Part shown: positions 24,587 to 33,972 of the stretch, piece after piece
Layout of the letters: each line of letters opens with the position of its first letter
Position numbering within the stretch: position 1 is the first letter of the stretch
NCBI RefSeq assembly: GCF_008040105.1
Contig: NZ_VRMG01000005.1
Coordinates: 744,001-808,000, forward strand
Direction of reading: 5' to 3'
Length of the DNA: 64,000 nt
Origin: Lacisediminihabitans profunda
GTDB lineage: Bacteria; Actinomycetota; Actinomycetes; Actinomycetales; Microbacteriaceae
Notes under the pieces: generated by a model
The model's input: only the letters and a program-made list of their open reading frames with translations
Told to the model about the DNA's origin: nothing
The model's database searches: none
Position numbers and translations under genes: made by a program

Positions 24587-25336
24587 TCAGCGCCAGCGGC
24601 TGCCGTCCACCTGGACGGCGACCACGTACAGGTGCTGGCCCAGCTCGATCTTCTCGACCTCGTAGACCCGGAGCGGAACGCGAACGCCCGCGTCTGCCGA
24701 CCCGCCGATGCCGATCCCGAAGGTGAGCGTTCCCTCGAAGTCGCCCGCCGGTGCCCAGCGCGAGATGGCCTTGTGGCCGATCGCCGTCTGCGGCTTGCTG
24801 ACGACCGTCGACTGGCCGTTCTCGTCGTGCGCCTGGGCATCGCGGAAGACCACCCGCAGGATGGACCCGGCCCCGGGAAGGGGAACCGGATTGCCGCTGC
24901 CGTCCATCGAGAGCTGGCTCACGTAGTCGATCGTGTAGCTGGGGAATCCGCCCTTGAAGCGGAAGCTCAGCTGGTCGTAGGGCGGCGCATCATTCGGATG
25001 CGTGCCCTCGCCGATCTGGTAGAGGTACGGAACGGGCGGCAGGGGTGGTGAGGCGATCGGTGGGGTCACCGGGTGGCTCGCCGAACAGACGGCGCTCGGC
25101 GACGGCACTCGCCAATCGCACCCGATCCTCGACGCGATGACGTGGTCCCCGGCCTGGGGCTGGGCCGTCTCATCGCTGTCCGGCGCCGACGAGTTGGACG
25201 GCGCCGGGCTCGACGGCCCGGTGGTCGGCGCCTGGGACTGGCTGCCGCTCGGCGCGGGAGCCGGTTGCACGCAGCCGGCGAGCAGGACCAGCAGCGGCGC
25301 GAACAGGAGGACGGCGGTGCGACCGCGATGAAACAT
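24587..25336 (-). CDS. AMIN-like domain lipoprotein
   Basis: 249 residues. A lipobox LLAGC (Cys22) is followed by a Ser/Pro-rich linker to about residue 60. The remaining domain, including PYDQLSFRFKGGFPSYTIDYV, then LRVVFRDAQAH and the final EVEKIELGQHLYVVAVQVD, matches the AMIN-like domain of actinobacterial surface lipoproteins of unknown function. GGGAGGGG precedes the ATG by about seven bases. The gene ends 12 bp from the FMN reductase stop, convergently. Confidence 0.82.
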   Translation of the reverse strand: MFHRGRTAVLLFAPLLVLLAGCVQPAPAPSGSQSQAPTTGPSSPAPSNSSAPDSDETAQPQAGDHVIASRIGCDWRVPSPSAVCSASHPVTPPIASPPLPPVPYLYQIGEGTHPNDAPPYDQLSFRFKGGFPSYTIDYVSQLSMDGSGNPVPLPGAGSILRVVFRDAQAHDENGQSTVVSKPQTAIGHKAISRWAPAGDFEGTLTFGIGIGGSADAGVRVPLRVYEVEKIELGQHLYVVAVQVDGSRWR

Positions 25337-25560
25337 TTCTGGCCCCTCCCTCGAGAGCGTCTATGGTGAGGCTAGGTCTCCGCTCGACCCGGCGGAGTGC
25401 CGAAGGTCCCGCGGTGCAGCCGCGCCCGGTGGTGGTTCGGCCCCGCCGTGGCACCGGCGCGCGATGCCTCATCTTGTCCCGTGATCGAACGGTGCCCGCC
25501 GCTGCCGGCCCGGATCGAGGGTGACCGGGACCGTTCAGAATGGCCGGGCATGATGGGGGG

Positions 25561-25995
25561 ATGTTCCGCCGTCATCCGCTGCTCACCCTGGTGACTCTCG
25601 CCTACCTCGCATTCGTGGGTTGGGTGACGCTCGGACCCCAGCCGATCGGGTCCGGCAACGACGCGTGGCTGTGGCGGCTGCTGCGGTTCTTCTCCGGTCA
25701 CGAGCTCACGAGCTGGCTCACCTACTCGCGGGTGGAGTTCCTCGCGAACGTGGCCATGTTCATCCCGATCGGGGTCTTCTTCCTTCTGCTCTTCGGCCGG
25801 CGCCTGTGGCTTCTCGGCGTGGGGGCCGGAGTGGTGCTCACCCTCGCGATCGAGGGCGCGCAGCTCTTCATCCCGGGTCGGGTGTCCGACCTGCGCGACA
25901 TCGCGGCCAACTCTCTCGGCGCCCTCGTCGGCGTGGTGGCGGCGCTCGTGATCACCGCTCCCGCCGCCCGCCGCCTCCGCCGACAGCGCGCCTGA
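25561..25995 (+). CDS. VanZ family membrane protein
   Basis: 144 residues from ATG 25561; ATG 25540 would add seven. Four hydrophobic segments and the VanZ signature are visible: VEFLANVAMFIPIGVFFLL, then IEGAQLFIPGRVSDLRDIAANSLGALVG. VanZ gives low-level teicoplanin resistance in some enterococci, but many homologues such as this one stand alone and are of unknown function. It precedes a 767-bp gene-free interval. Confidence 0.87.
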   Translation: MFRRHPLLTLVTLAYLAFVGWVTLGPQPIGSGNDAWLWRLLRFFSGHELTSWLTYSRVEFLANVAMFIPIGVFFLLLFGRRLWLLGVGAGVVLTLAIEGAQLFIPGRVSDLRDIAANSLGALVGVVAALVITAPAARRLRRQRA

Positions 25996-26046
25996 GGGCG
26001 TCGAGCACCCTCGGTCGCGGTTGCGCACCAGGTCGAGGGGGGCGCA

Positions 26047-26109
26047 CTCGAACCAGGCTCCGGCCGCCGGCCCTCCGTTGCAGGTGCCGTCGCTCGCGCC
26101 TGGTTCGAG
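26047..26109. repeat. Inverted repeat with 12-bp arms
   Basis: CTCGAACCAGGC near 26047 pairs with GCCTGGTTCGAG at 26098-26109, with a GC-rich middle that could form a further hairpin. It lies about 52 bp after the VanZ stop and could terminate or stabilise that mRNA. Confidence 0.55.
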
Positions 26110-26180
26110 AGCACCGTGTCGAGCTTTCCGATGCGGAGACGACGCCCGGGTTTCGGCCGAGGGCCACTGCGCCTCCCGAC

Positions 26181-26276
26181 ACGCGTTTCTCCGGAGGTTT
26201 CCTGCTGCGGGGGTCCGAATCCGGCGGAAAGGGCAACTTTTCGGCAAGATTTCACGAAACCTCCGGAGAAACGCGT
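26181..26276. repeat. Palindromic repeat element, family B, copy 2, perfect 21-bp arms
   Basis: The left arm 26181-26201 begins ACGCGTTTCTCCGGAGG and is the exact complement of the right arm 26256-26276, which ends CTCCGGAGAAACGCGT. The 54-bp interior has no coding content. This is 96 bp long, like the family A elements, but has different arm sequence. Confidence 0.9.
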
Positions 26277-26515
26277 GATGGGAGCGGATGTCGCGGGTGG
26301 GACGGCGCCCTCGGGTCGCGATCGGCCCGGTGCCGATCCGGCTGGCGGCCGATCCGATCGCCTCGGCCGCCCAGCCCCTCGCCCGCGAGCGGCGACGCGC
26401 CCCGGCCGAATGCTAGGCCGCGAGAACTCGGCCTGATAGCATGGACGAGGTTGTCTGGTGTGTCGTTCCCTCTCAGGGACGGGCGCCGGCAGCCACGGAG
26501 CAGGCCGGCAAGAAG

Positions 26516-26600
26516 CTGGTCAGTAGTGGTGACGTTCTGAACTCGCCGTCCGAGTCTTGTTGGTCGAGGCCGGGTTCAGCGCCTTTCTACTGTTGACCAG
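26516..26600 (+). ncRNA. Structured pnp leader, candidate Actino-pnp RNA
   Basis: CTGGTCAGTAGT (26516-26527) pairs with ACTGTTGACCAG (26589-26600), and inside it CTGAAC (near 26537) pairs with GTTCAG (near 26574). The position in the 5' leader of pnp matches the Actino-pnp cis-regulatory motif described for actinobacterial exoribonuclease genes. The assignment was made by position and pairing, not by a covariance-model search. Confidence 0.6.
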
Positions 26601-26762
26601 AGCTGTGTTCGCGAGTGAAGACTCCGGACACGCCGCCAAAGCGACACCGGGCACCCATCGATCGATGATGTGGCCCGAGCGCCCCTTTCTGCTTATCTCC
26701 TGCTCCTAGACGAGTCGCCTCCCATGCGGGGAGACGACGTAAAACAAAGGAGAAACCCCCCA

Positions 26763-29024
26763 ATGGAGGGTCCAGAAATCAAATTCGCCGAAGCCGTTCT
26801 CGATAACGGCAAGTTCGGCACGCGCACCGTGCGCTTCGAAACCGGTCGTCTCGCCCAGCAGGCCCAGGGAGCAGTCGCTGCCTACCTCGACGAAGAGACC
26901 ATGATCCTCAGCGCCACCAGCGCTGGCAAGCACCCCCGCGAGGGCTTCGACTTCTTCCCCCTGACGGTGGATGTCGAAGAGCGCAGCTACGCCGCCGGCA
27001 AGATCCCCGGATCGTTCTTCCGCCGAGAGGGCCGCCCGTCCACCGAGGCAATCCTCGTCTGCCGCCTGATCGACCGCCCGCTGCGCCCGACCTTCGTCGA
27101 GGGCCTGCGCAACGAGGTGCAGATCGTGATCACCGTCCTGGCCATCGCGCCGGACGAGTTCTACGACGCCCTCGCCATCAACGCGGCCTCGCTGAGCACG
27201 CAGATCTCCGGTCTGCCGTTCTACGGGCCCATCGGCGGCATCCGCCTCGCCCTCATCGGCGACCAGTGGGTTGCCTTCCCGAAGTACAGCCAGCTCGAAG
27301 AGGCCGTGTTCGACCTCACCGTCGCCGGTCGCCTCACCACCAACGACAACGGTGAAGAGGATGTCGCGATCATGATGGTCGAGGCCGAGGCCACCGAAGG
27401 AAGCTGGGACCTCATCAAGGCCGGCGCGACCAAGCCGGACGAGACCGTCGTCGCCCAGGGCCTCGAGGCGGCGAAGCCGTTCCTCAAGCAGCTCATCAAG
27501 GCCCAGCTCGAGGTCGCGGCCCAGGCCGCCAAGCCGATCCAGGACTTCCCGCTGTTCCCGCCGTACGCCCAGGCCACCTACGACTCCGTCGCCGGTCTCG
27601 CCTACGACGACCTCAAGGGCGTGTACCAGATCGCCGACAAGGTCGAGCGCCAGAACGCCGACGACGCCCTCAAGGATCGTGTCAAGGGACACATCGCCTC
27701 CGAGGTCGAGGCGGACCGCCTGCCGGCATCCGCTCTCTCCGAGGTCTCCGCGGCGTACAAGTCGGTCAGCAAGAAGGTCATGCGCACGCGCGTGCTCACC
27801 GAGGGCATCCGCATCGACGGCCGAGGACTCAGCGACATCCGTGCCCTCGACGCGGAGGTGCAGGTCATTCCTCGCGTTCACGGTTCGGCGATCTTCCAGC
27901 GCGGCGAGACCCAGATCCTGGGCGTCACCACGCTGAACATGCTCAAGATGGAGCAGCAGATCGACTCGCTCGCTCCGGTGAAGAAGAAGCGCTACCTGCA
28001 CCACTACAACTTCCCGCCGTACTCGACCGGTGAGACCGGCCGCGTCGGATCGCCGAAGCGTCGCGAGATCGGGCACGGCTTCCTCGCCGAGCGCGCCCTC
28101 GTGCCGGTTCTGCCGCCGCGCGAGGAGTTCCCCTACGCGATCCGCCAGGTGTCCGAGGCTCTCGGCTCCAACGGCTCGACGTCGATGGGTTCCGTCTGTG
28201 CCTCCACCCTCTCGCTGCTCAACGCCGGTGTGCCGCTGCGCGCGCCGGTCGCGGGCATCGCGATGGGGCTCATCTCCGACGAGGTCGACGGAGTGACGCG
28301 CTACGCGGCGCTCACCGACATCCTCGGCGCCGAAGACGCCCTCGGCGACATGGACTTCAAGGTCGCCGGCACGTCGGAGTTCGTCACGGCGATCCAGCTC
28401 GACACCAAGCTCGCCGGACTTCCGTCCTCCGTGCTCGATGGCGCGCTCAAGCAGGCGAAGGAGGCTCGCACCGCGATCCTCGCCGTGCTGAACGCCGCGA
28501 TCGACTCCCCGGACGAGATGGCCCCGACCGCGCCCCGCGTGATCTCGGTGCAGATCCCGATCGACAAGATCGGCGAGCTGATCGGCCCGAAGGGCAAGAC
28601 GATCAACCAGATCCAGGACGACACCGGAGCCGACATCTCGATCGAGGATGACGGAACCGTCTACATCGGCGCCGTCGACGGTCCGTCCGCCGAGGCGGCT
28701 CGCGCGGCGGTCAACGCCATCGCGAACCCGCTGAACCCCGAGGTCGGCGAGCGGTTCCTCGGAACCGTCGTCAAGATCGCGACCTTCGGTGCGTTCGTCT
28801 CGCTCACCCCCGGCAAGGACGGCCTGCTGCACATCAGCGAGGTCCGTAAGCTCGCCGGTGGCAAGCGCGTCGAGAACGTCGAAGACGTGCTCGCCGTCGG
28901 CCAGAAGATCCAGGTCGAGATCACCAAGATCGATGACCGCGGAAAGCTGTCGCTCTCGCCGGTCGAGGCGGACGACGCCGAGATCGCCTCCTCCACCGAG
29001 GACGAGCCGGTTCCCGCGATCTAG
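26763..29024 (+). CDS. pnp: Polyribonucleotide nucleotidyltransferase
   Basis: 753 residues. Domains in order: RNase PH-like (about 10-150), linker helices, second RNase PH-like (about 350-570, with [19 protein letters not shown]), KH domain ([16 protein letters not shown], about 605-620) and S1 domain ([17 protein letters not shown]). PNPase degrades or tails RNA using phosphate and forms trimers. ATG 26763 follows AAAGGAG and begins [11 protein letters not shown] as in relatives; a longer frame from 26670 is not supported. A structured leader and a terminator flank it. Confidence 0.97.
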   Translation: MEGPEIKFAEAVLDNGKFGTRTVRFETGRLAQQAQGAVAAYLDEETMILSATSAGKHPREGFDFFPLTVDVEERSYAAGKIPGSFFRREGRPSTEAILVCRLIDRPLRPTFVEGLRNEVQIVITVLAIAPDEFYDALAINAASLSTQISGLPFYGPIGGIRLALIGDQWVAFPKYSQLEEAVFDLTVAGRLTTNDNGEEDVAIMMVEAEATEGSWDLIKAGATKPDETVVAQGLEAAKPFLKQLIKAQLEVAAQAAKPIQDFPLFPPYAQATYDSVAGLAYDDLKGVYQIADKVERQNADDALKDRVKGHIASEVEADRLPASALSEVSAAYKSVSKKVMRTRVLTEGIRIDGRGLSDIRALDAEVQVIPRVHGSAIFQRGETQILGVTTLNMLKMEQQIDSLAPVKKKRYLHHYNFPPYSTGETGRVGSPKRREIGHGFLAERALVPVLPPREEFPYAIRQVSEALGSNGSTSMGSVCASTLSLLNAGVPLRAPVAGIAMGLISDEVDGVTRYAALTDILGAEDALGDMDFKVAGTSEFVTAIQLDTKLAGLPSSVLDGALKQAKEARTAILAVLNAAIDSPDEMAPTAPRVISVQIPIDKIGELIGPKGKTINQIQDDTGADISIEDDGTVYIGAVDGPSAEAARAAVNAIANPLNPEVGERFLGTVVKIATFGAFVSLTPGKDGLLHISEVRKLAGGKRVENVEDVLAVGQKIQVEITKIDDRGKLSLSPVEADDAEIASSTEDEPVPAI

Positions 29025-29035
29025 TCCCAGCCATG

Positions 29036-29076
29036 ACGAAGCCCGTCCCGCCTCCCGGCGGGGCGGGCTTCTTCGT
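29036..29076 (+). terminator. Rho-independent terminator after pnp
   Basis: GAAGCCCGTCCCGCC pairs with GGCGGGGCGGGCTTC around a short loop, followed by TTCGTC, 15 bp after the pnp stop. Confidence 0.85.
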
Positions 29077-29123
29077 CACGCGGCGCCTCGAATGATTTTC
29101 TCGAATTCGCCGGCGGAGGGGTC

Positions 29124-29129
29124 TAGCGT
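29124..29129 (+). promoter_or_regulatory. Predicted -10 element of a leaderless promoter (LAxTG protein)
   Basis: TAGCGT lies seven bases before the ATG at 29137 with no Shine-Dalgarno between. Confidence 0.5.
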
Positions 29130-29136
29130 TGGCCGC

Positions 29137-30321
29137 ATGACCAGACGCCCGCTTGGTGCGACCTCCGTCCTCGTCGCGGCCGCCATCGCCGTGGCGGGCG
29201 CGCTGCTGTCCGCCGCACCGGCCGAGGCCGCCGGCGCGCTCACGGTCAGCGTCACGATCGCCGTCGGCTCGACCCAGACGGCCGTCTCGGCCAATCCGGC
29301 CAACCCCACCCAGGTCGCCGTCGGGTCCCCGACCGAGGTCGTGACGGTGGCCAACGGCACGGCCGACACCTTCACCCTGACCGGCATCACCTCCCTTGCC
29401 CTCACGGCCTGTGACCGCACGGTGATCGCCCCCGGGGCGAGCGCGGTGTGCACCGGGCCCGTCACGGTGGCCGCCGGCCTCGCATCCCTGGCCTACGAGG
29501 CGACCGGTTATTTCGCCGCGGACCCCGCCGCCGTCGGCGTGCAGGCCTCCGTTCCCACCTCCCTCTTCGGGGTCGTCTACGACCTCCAAACCGTGTTCTT
29601 CGGCGATTTTCCGCCCCCGCTGGGAGGCTCGGCGCCGGCCTCGGATTCGCGCTTCCGCAGCCTGCCGCTCGGCTACTTCCTGGTCATGCACGTCGGCTTC
29701 GTCAACGCCTCGAACGTCGCCATCAGCGGGCTGACCCGCACGGGCCTCGCGACCGGCTGTGTACCCCTCCCGGCAACCCTCGCCGCCGGGGCGACCATCC
29801 CGCCGACCGACTGCACGTTCACGGCGCCGACACCGGTGACCTGGCAGGACCAGTCACCCTTCACGGTCGGGGCGACGGCGACCGGGGTGCTCGGCGACAC
29901 GGTGACCAGCTCGGCGAGCCTCGTGTACGGTCCGGGCGAGGACGAGTGCAACACGACAGCGCCGACGGTCGGTCAGGGCGAACGTGTCACGGTGACGTGC
30001 TTCGGATTCCTGCCGGGCATCGATGTGGCGGCTACCCTCCACAGCGCGGCAATCCCGCTCGGGGTGAAGAACACCGGTCCGACGGGGGACTTCAGCTTCA
30101 GCTTCGTGGTGCCGGCGGCCCTCGACCCCGGATCCCACCGCGTGGAACTGTCGCTCAACGGGACGACGCTGACGATGACCGACCCCTTCACGGTGACCGC
30201 GAGTCTCGCCCCCACGGGCGCCGACGGCGGGCCGATGCTCGTCGGAGCGACCGGGGCGGTACTCGTCGGCAGCAGCCTCGTGCTGCTCGGCTTCCTCCGG
30301 CGTCGCCGACCGATCCGGTGA
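29137..30321 (+). CDS. Secreted cell-wall protein with LAxTG sorting signal
   Basis: 394 residues. A signal peptide ends near AAPAEAAG (about residue 32). The middle consists of beta-rich repeats with small residues (TVANGTADTFTLTGI, VNASNVAISGL), similar to DUF11/Ig-like surface modules. The C-terminus is LAPTGADG, a hydrophobic helix and RRRR, the class E sortase pattern (LAxTG), so it is probably linked to peptidoglycan. No sortase is in the window. A leaderless start is predicted from TAGCGT seven bases upstream. Binding target unknown. Confidence 0.82.
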   Translation: MTRRPLGATSVLVAAAIAVAGALLSAAPAEAAGALTVSVTIAVGSTQTAVSANPANPTQVAVGSPTEVVTVANGTADTFTLTGITSLALTACDRTVIAPGASAVCTGPVTVAAGLASLAYEATGYFAADPAAVGVQASVPTSLFGVVYDLQTVFFGDFPPPLGGSAPASDSRFRSLPLGYFLVMHVGFVNASNVAISGLTRTGLATGCVPLPATLAAGATIPPTDCTFTAPTPVTWQDQSPFTVGATATGVLGDTVTSSASLVYGPGEDECNTTAPTVGQGERVTVTCFGFLPGIDVAATLHSAAIPLGVKNTGPTGDFSFSFVVPAALDPGSHRVELSLNGTTLTMTDPFTVTASLAPTGADGGPMLVGATGAVLVGSSLVLLGFLRRRRPIR

Positions 30322-30445
30322 GCCGCGGGCCGTGGCGGTCATTGTGATTCCCAGCATTCAGCCGTAGCCTCGAAGCACTCCCGGCAATGTCGCCGGAGCG
30401 CAGGCGCCGGTCACAAGCCGATGCCTGTTGGAGAGGGATACACCA

Positions 30446-30511
30446 GTGGCTCACCCGCCGCGGTGGATCCAGATCGTGAGGCCCTATGTTGCGTCCATCC
30501 GCATCCAGTGA
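30446..30511 (+). CDS. Possible 21-residue leader peptide before bkdA
   Basis: A GTG at 30446 has GGAGAGGG nine bases upstream, a better ribosome-binding site than bkdA itself has. The peptide contains WIQIVRPYVASIRIQ, with four Ile and two Val among 21 residues, and its stop (30509-30511) lies 26 bases inside bkdA in another frame. Such an Ile/Val-rich peptide could couple branched-chain amino acid supply to expression of the operon. Translation is unproven. Confidence 0.35.
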   Translation: MAHPPRWIQIVRPYVASIRIQ

Positions 30512-31610
30512 CATCCGCAATGACATCCGCAGCACCGAGCTGCTCGTCCAACTATTGAATCCCGACGGCGACCGAGTCCCCGATCCGGAGTTCGACCACT
30601 GGGTTGCCGACGTCACCGGCGAGCAACTCCGCTCCCTCTACGAAGACATGCTCGTCGTCCGCCGAATCGACACCGAGGCGACGGCGTTGCAGCGCCAGGG
30701 CGAACTCGGACTATGGCCGCCGCTGCTCGGGCAGGAGGCCGCGCAGATCGGCTCGGCCCGGGCCCTGCGCGCGGACGACTTCGTCTTCTCCAGCTACCGC
30801 GAGAACGCCGTGGCCTACTGCCGCGGGGTGCAGATGGGCCAGTTGCTCGCCGTCTGGCGGGGCACCGCGCTCAGCGGGTGGAACCCGTTCGACGTGGGGA
30901 TGGCGACCCCGGCCGTGATCATCGGGGCGCAGACGCTGCACGCCACCGGCTACGCGCTGGGCTGCCTGCAGGACGGGGTCGACTCCGTCGCGGTCGCCTA
31001 CTTCGGCGACGGGGCGACGAGCGAGGGCGATGTGAGCGAGGCCATGGTGTTCGCCGCCAGCTTCCAGGCACCGGTGGTGTTCTTCTGCCAGAACAACCAG
31101 TGGGCGATCTCCGAACCGGTTGCGCTCCAGGCGCACCGTTCGATCGCGGACCGCGCACCCGGCTTCGGCATCCCGAGCCTGCGCGTGGACGGCAACGACG
31201 TGCTCGCGGTCATGGCCGCGACGAGGATTGCGCTCGACCGCGCCCGGAGCGGGGGCGGACCCACCTTCATCGAGGCCGTGACCTACCGCATGGGGCCGCA
31301 CACGACATCCGACGACCCCACCCGGTATCGCGATCCGGCCGAGCTCGAGAGGTGGGCGGCGAAGGATCCGATCAGCCGGCTGCGCGCCTACCTCGAGCAC
31401 GAGGGCCTGCTCACCGAGGAGTTCGAGGCGTCGGTGAAGGCGAAGACGGATGACGTGGCCCGGGAGCTGCGTGCAGCCTGTCTCGCCCTCGACCCGCCGC
31501 ACGCCCTCAGCGTGTTCGACAACGTGTACACCTCGGCCCATTCGGTGCTCGAGCGGCAGAAGAGCCAGTACGCGGCCTACCTCGCGATGTTCGAGGAGGT
31601 GGCGGAGTGA
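30486..31610 (+). CDS. bkdA: Branched-chain 2-oxoacid dehydrogenase E1 alpha subunit
   Basis: 374 residues. The thiamin diphosphate motif is GDGATSEGDVSEAM with NNQWAIS about 30 residues later. The phosphorylation-loop region YRMGPHTTSDDPTRYR and the overall sequence resemble BkdA of M. tuberculosis (Rv2497c) more than pyruvate dehydrogenase. With BkdB it decarboxylates oxoacids from leucine, isoleucine and valine. The ATG at 30486 has only a weak GAGG upstream. It overlaps bkdB by four bases (GTGA). No E3 gene is in the window. Confidence 0.88.
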   Translation: MLRPSASSDIRNDIRSTELLVQLLNPDGDRVPDPEFDHWVADVTGEQLRSLYEDMLVVRRIDTEATALQRQGELGLWPPLLGQEAAQIGSARALRADDFVFSSYRENAVAYCRGVQMGQLLAVWRGTALSGWNPFDVGMATPAVIIGAQTLHATGYALGCLQDGVDSVAVAYFGDGATSEGDVSEAMVFAASFQAPVVFFCQNNQWAISEPVALQAHRSIADRAPGFGIPSLRVDGNDVLAVMAATRIALDRARSGGGPTFIEAVTYRMGPHTTSDDPTRYRDPAELERWAAKDPISRLRAYLEHEGLLTEEFEASVKAKTDDVARELRAACLALDPPHALSVFDNVYTSAHSVLERQKSQYAAYLAMFEEVAE

Positions 31611-32638
31611 CCACCACAGCAGCGACGCCCACCGAGCTCACCCTCGGCAAGGCGCTCAACGCCGGCCTTCGCCGCGCCGTCGCCGAAGACGATCGCGTGG
31701 TGCTGCTCGGCGAGGACATCGGCAAGCTCGGGGGAGTGTTCCGGGTCACGGACGGGCTGCTCGACGACTTCGGACCCCGCCGCATCGTCGACACGCCGCT
31801 CGCGGAGTCCGGCATCATCGGCACGGCGATCGGACTGGCCTTCCGCGGGTTCCGCCCGGTCTGCGAGATCCAGTTCGACGGGTTCATCTACCCCGGCTTC
31901 GACCAGATCGTGGCCCAGGTCGCCAAGCTGCACTACCGCACGGGCGGAGCGGTGACGATGCCGATCACCATCCGCGTCCCGTTCGGCGGCGGCATCGGCG
32001 CCGTCGAGCACCACTCCGAGTCGCCGGAGGCGTACTTCGCCCACACGGCCGGGCTGCGGGTGGTGAGCTGCTCAAATCCTCAGGATGCCTACGACCTGAT
32101 CAGGCTCGCGATCGCGAGCGACGACCCGGTGCTCTTCTTCGAACCGAAACGGCGGTATTGGGCCAAGGGCCCCGTCGACCAGGCGCTCGCCAACCCGCTG
32201 CCGCTCGAGAGCGCGCGCGTGGTGCGCGAGGGAACGGATGTCACCCTCGTGACCTACGGGCCGCTTGTGATGACCGCCCTCGACGCGGCGATCGCGGCCT
32301 CGGACGACGGGGTCTCGATCGAGGTCATCGACCTGCGTTCGCTCTCCCCGATCGACCACGCGACGATCGAGGAGTCGGTGCGCAAGACCGGTCGGCTCGT
32401 CGTCACGCACGAGGCCGCGCAGTCCGGGGGACTCGGAGCGGAGATCACCGCGAGCGTCACCGAACGCTGCTTCGACTTCCTCGAGGCGGCGCCAGCGCGC
32501 GTCACCGGATTCGACGTGCCGTACCCGGCCGCGTCGCTCGAAGACCACTTCCTGCCCGACCTCGACCGCATCCTCGATGCCGTCGACCGGGTGCTCGGCA
32601 GACGCAACTCTCTCACCGGGTGGAGCGCGGCGAAATGA
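31607..32638 (+). CDS. bkdB: Branched-chain 2-oxoacid dehydrogenase E1 beta subunit
   Basis: 343 residues. The transketolase-like beta subunit features are clear: VLLGEDIGKLGGVFRVTDGL, DTPLAESGIIGTAIGLA, IQFDGFIYPGFDQIV and the C-terminal EAAQSGGLGAEI region. It forms the alpha2beta2 E1 component with BkdA. The GTG start overlaps the bkdA stop and the stop overlaps the bkdC start (ATGA at 32635-32638), so all three are translated as one coupled unit. Confidence 0.93.
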   Translation: MTTTAATPTELTLGKALNAGLRRAVAEDDRVVLLGEDIGKLGGVFRVTDGLLDDFGPRRIVDTPLAESGIIGTAIGLAFRGFRPVCEIQFDGFIYPGFDQIVAQVAKLHYRTGGAVTMPITIRVPFGGGIGAVEHHSESPEAYFAHTAGLRVVSCSNPQDAYDLIRLAIASDDPVLFFEPKRRYWAKGPVDQALANPLPLESARVVREGTDVTLVTYGPLVMTALDAAIAASDDGVSIEVIDLRSLSPIDHATIEESVRKTGRLVVTHEAAQSGGLGAEITASVTERCFDFLEAAPARVTGFDVPYPAASLEDHFLPDLDRILDAVDRVLGRRNSLTGWSAAK

Positions 32639-33906
32639 GCGAACTCAGGGACTTCCGCCTCCCCGACCTCGGGGAGGGTCTCACCGAATCCGAGATCGTC
32701 GCCTGGCGCGTGGCCGTCGGCGACACCGTGGAACTCAACCAGATAATCGCCGAGGTGGAGACGGCGAAGGCGCTCGTGGAACTGCCGTCGCCCTTCGCCG
32801 GGGTGATCGGCGCGCTGTACGCCGAGCCCGGACAGGTGGTGCAGGTGGGCGCGCCACTCGTGGGCTTCGAGGCGGAGGAGTCGGCGGAGGTGCCGGCCCA
32901 GGACGCCGAGGCTCGGTCCCAGGCTCCGGATGCCGCGGCTCCCGTTCAGCGGGAGGCGGTGCTCGTCGGCTACGGGCCGAAGATCGACGGCGGGAGTCGT
33001 CCCCGGCGCAAGGCGCGCTCGGCCGGCTGGCTCGAACGGCCGGACACCGCCCACGACTCGCGTTCACATCGCCCGGCGCCGCCCCTGCGCAAGCTCGCGA
33101 GCGATCTCGGAGTGGACCTCGACGCCGTCACCGGTTCGGGCACGGGTGGCCTGATCACTCGGGACGACGTGCGCAGGCACGCCACGGCGCCGCCCGCGAC
33201 GGCCGCGCGCGAGACCCGTACGCCGATCCAGGGCGTGCGCAAGCTCACCGCCCAGGCCATGGTCGCCAGCGCCTTCACGGCCCCGCACGCGACCGAGTTC
33301 CTCACCATCGACGTCACCCCGTCGATGGAGCTCCGCGAGCGCCTCAAGACGTCGAGCGCCTTCCGGGGCGAGCGGCTCACCATGCTCACCGTCGTGGCGA
33401 AGGCCGTCTGTCTGGCCGCTGCCCGCACCCCCGTCGTCAACTCGCGCTGGGACGAGAAGGCCGACGAGATCGTGCAGTTCGGTTACATCAACCTCGGCAT
33501 CGCCGCGGCGACGCCGCGCGGTCTGATGGTGCCGAACGTCAAGGACGCGCAGGGCCTCGACCTCTTGTCACTCGCTCGGGCGCTCACCGCGCTCGTCGAG
33601 CGGGCCAGGGAGGGCAAGAGCACGCCGGCCGAACTCGGTGGAGGCACGATCTCGATCACCAACATCGGAGTCTTCGGCATCGACGCCGGAACTCCGATCC
33701 TCAATCCGGGGGAGGCGGCGATCCTCGCGATGGGCGCCGTGCGCCGCGCACCATGGGAGTACCACGACGCCGTGGCGCTGCGGCACGTGATGACCCTGAG
33801 CCTGTCGTTCGACCATCGACTCGTCGACGGGTCGGAGGCCTCGCGATTCCTCGCCGACGTGGGAACCATCCTGTCCGACCCCGGGATGCTCCTGACGATG
33901 GTGTGA
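32635..33906 (+). CDS. bkdC: Branched-chain 2-oxoacid dehydrogenase E2 (dihydrolipoamide acyltransferase)
   Basis: 423 residues. One lipoyl domain occupies about 1-80 with the lipoylated Lys45 in EVETAKALVELPSPFAG. A flexible linker leads to the peripheral subunit-binding domain (about 140-185, RKLASDLGVDLDAVTGSG). The catalytic acyltransferase domain ends with HRLVDG, His394 and Asp398. It passes the acyl group to CoA, giving isovaleryl-, 2-methylbutyryl- or isobutyryl-CoA. Only one lipoyl domain is present, as in BkdC-type E2 proteins. Confidence 0.92.
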   Translation: MSELRDFRLPDLGEGLTESEIVAWRVAVGDTVELNQIIAEVETAKALVELPSPFAGVIGALYAEPGQVVQVGAPLVGFEAEESAEVPAQDAEARSQAPDAAAPVQREAVLVGYGPKIDGGSRPRRKARSAGWLERPDTAHDSRSHRPAPPLRKLASDLGVDLDAVTGSGTGGLITRDDVRRHATAPPATAARETRTPIQGVRKLTAQAMVASAFTAPHATEFLTIDVTPSMELRERLKTSSAFRGERLTMLTVVAKAVCLAAARTPVVNSRWDEKADEIVQFGYINLGIAAATPRGLMVPNVKDAQGLDLLSLARALTALVERAREGKSTPAELGGGTISITNIGVFGIDAGTPILNPGEAAILAMGAVRRAPWEYHDAVALRHVMTLSLSFDHRLVDGSEASRFLADVGTILSDPGMLLTMV

Positions 33907-33972
33907 GGGCCCGGCGAGGGTCAGCGTTGAAGTCGGCAGGCGCCGGGGCGTTGCTCGTTCGGGAGCGAGCCC

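Larger units (their letters stand above)
25996..26762. other. 767-bp gene-free interval before pnp
   Basis: It contains a 12-bp inverted repeat at 26047-26109, the perfect palindromic element at 26181-26276 and the structured pnp leader from about 26440. No coding sequence is supported; the open frames seen are short and lack family features. Confidence 0.6.

Noticed and set aside
26706-28832. A 708-codon open frame antisense to pnp
   Set aside because: It mirrors pnp, has no recognisable domain and lacks a start context, so it is a shadow of the pnp codon bias.
30486-33906. Pyruvate dehydrogenase (pdhABC) instead of a branched-chain complex
   Set aside because: Adjacency to carboxylase, MaoC and CitE genes and similarity of E1 alpha to mycobacterial BkdA favour the branched-chain assignment; the substrate still needs a test.
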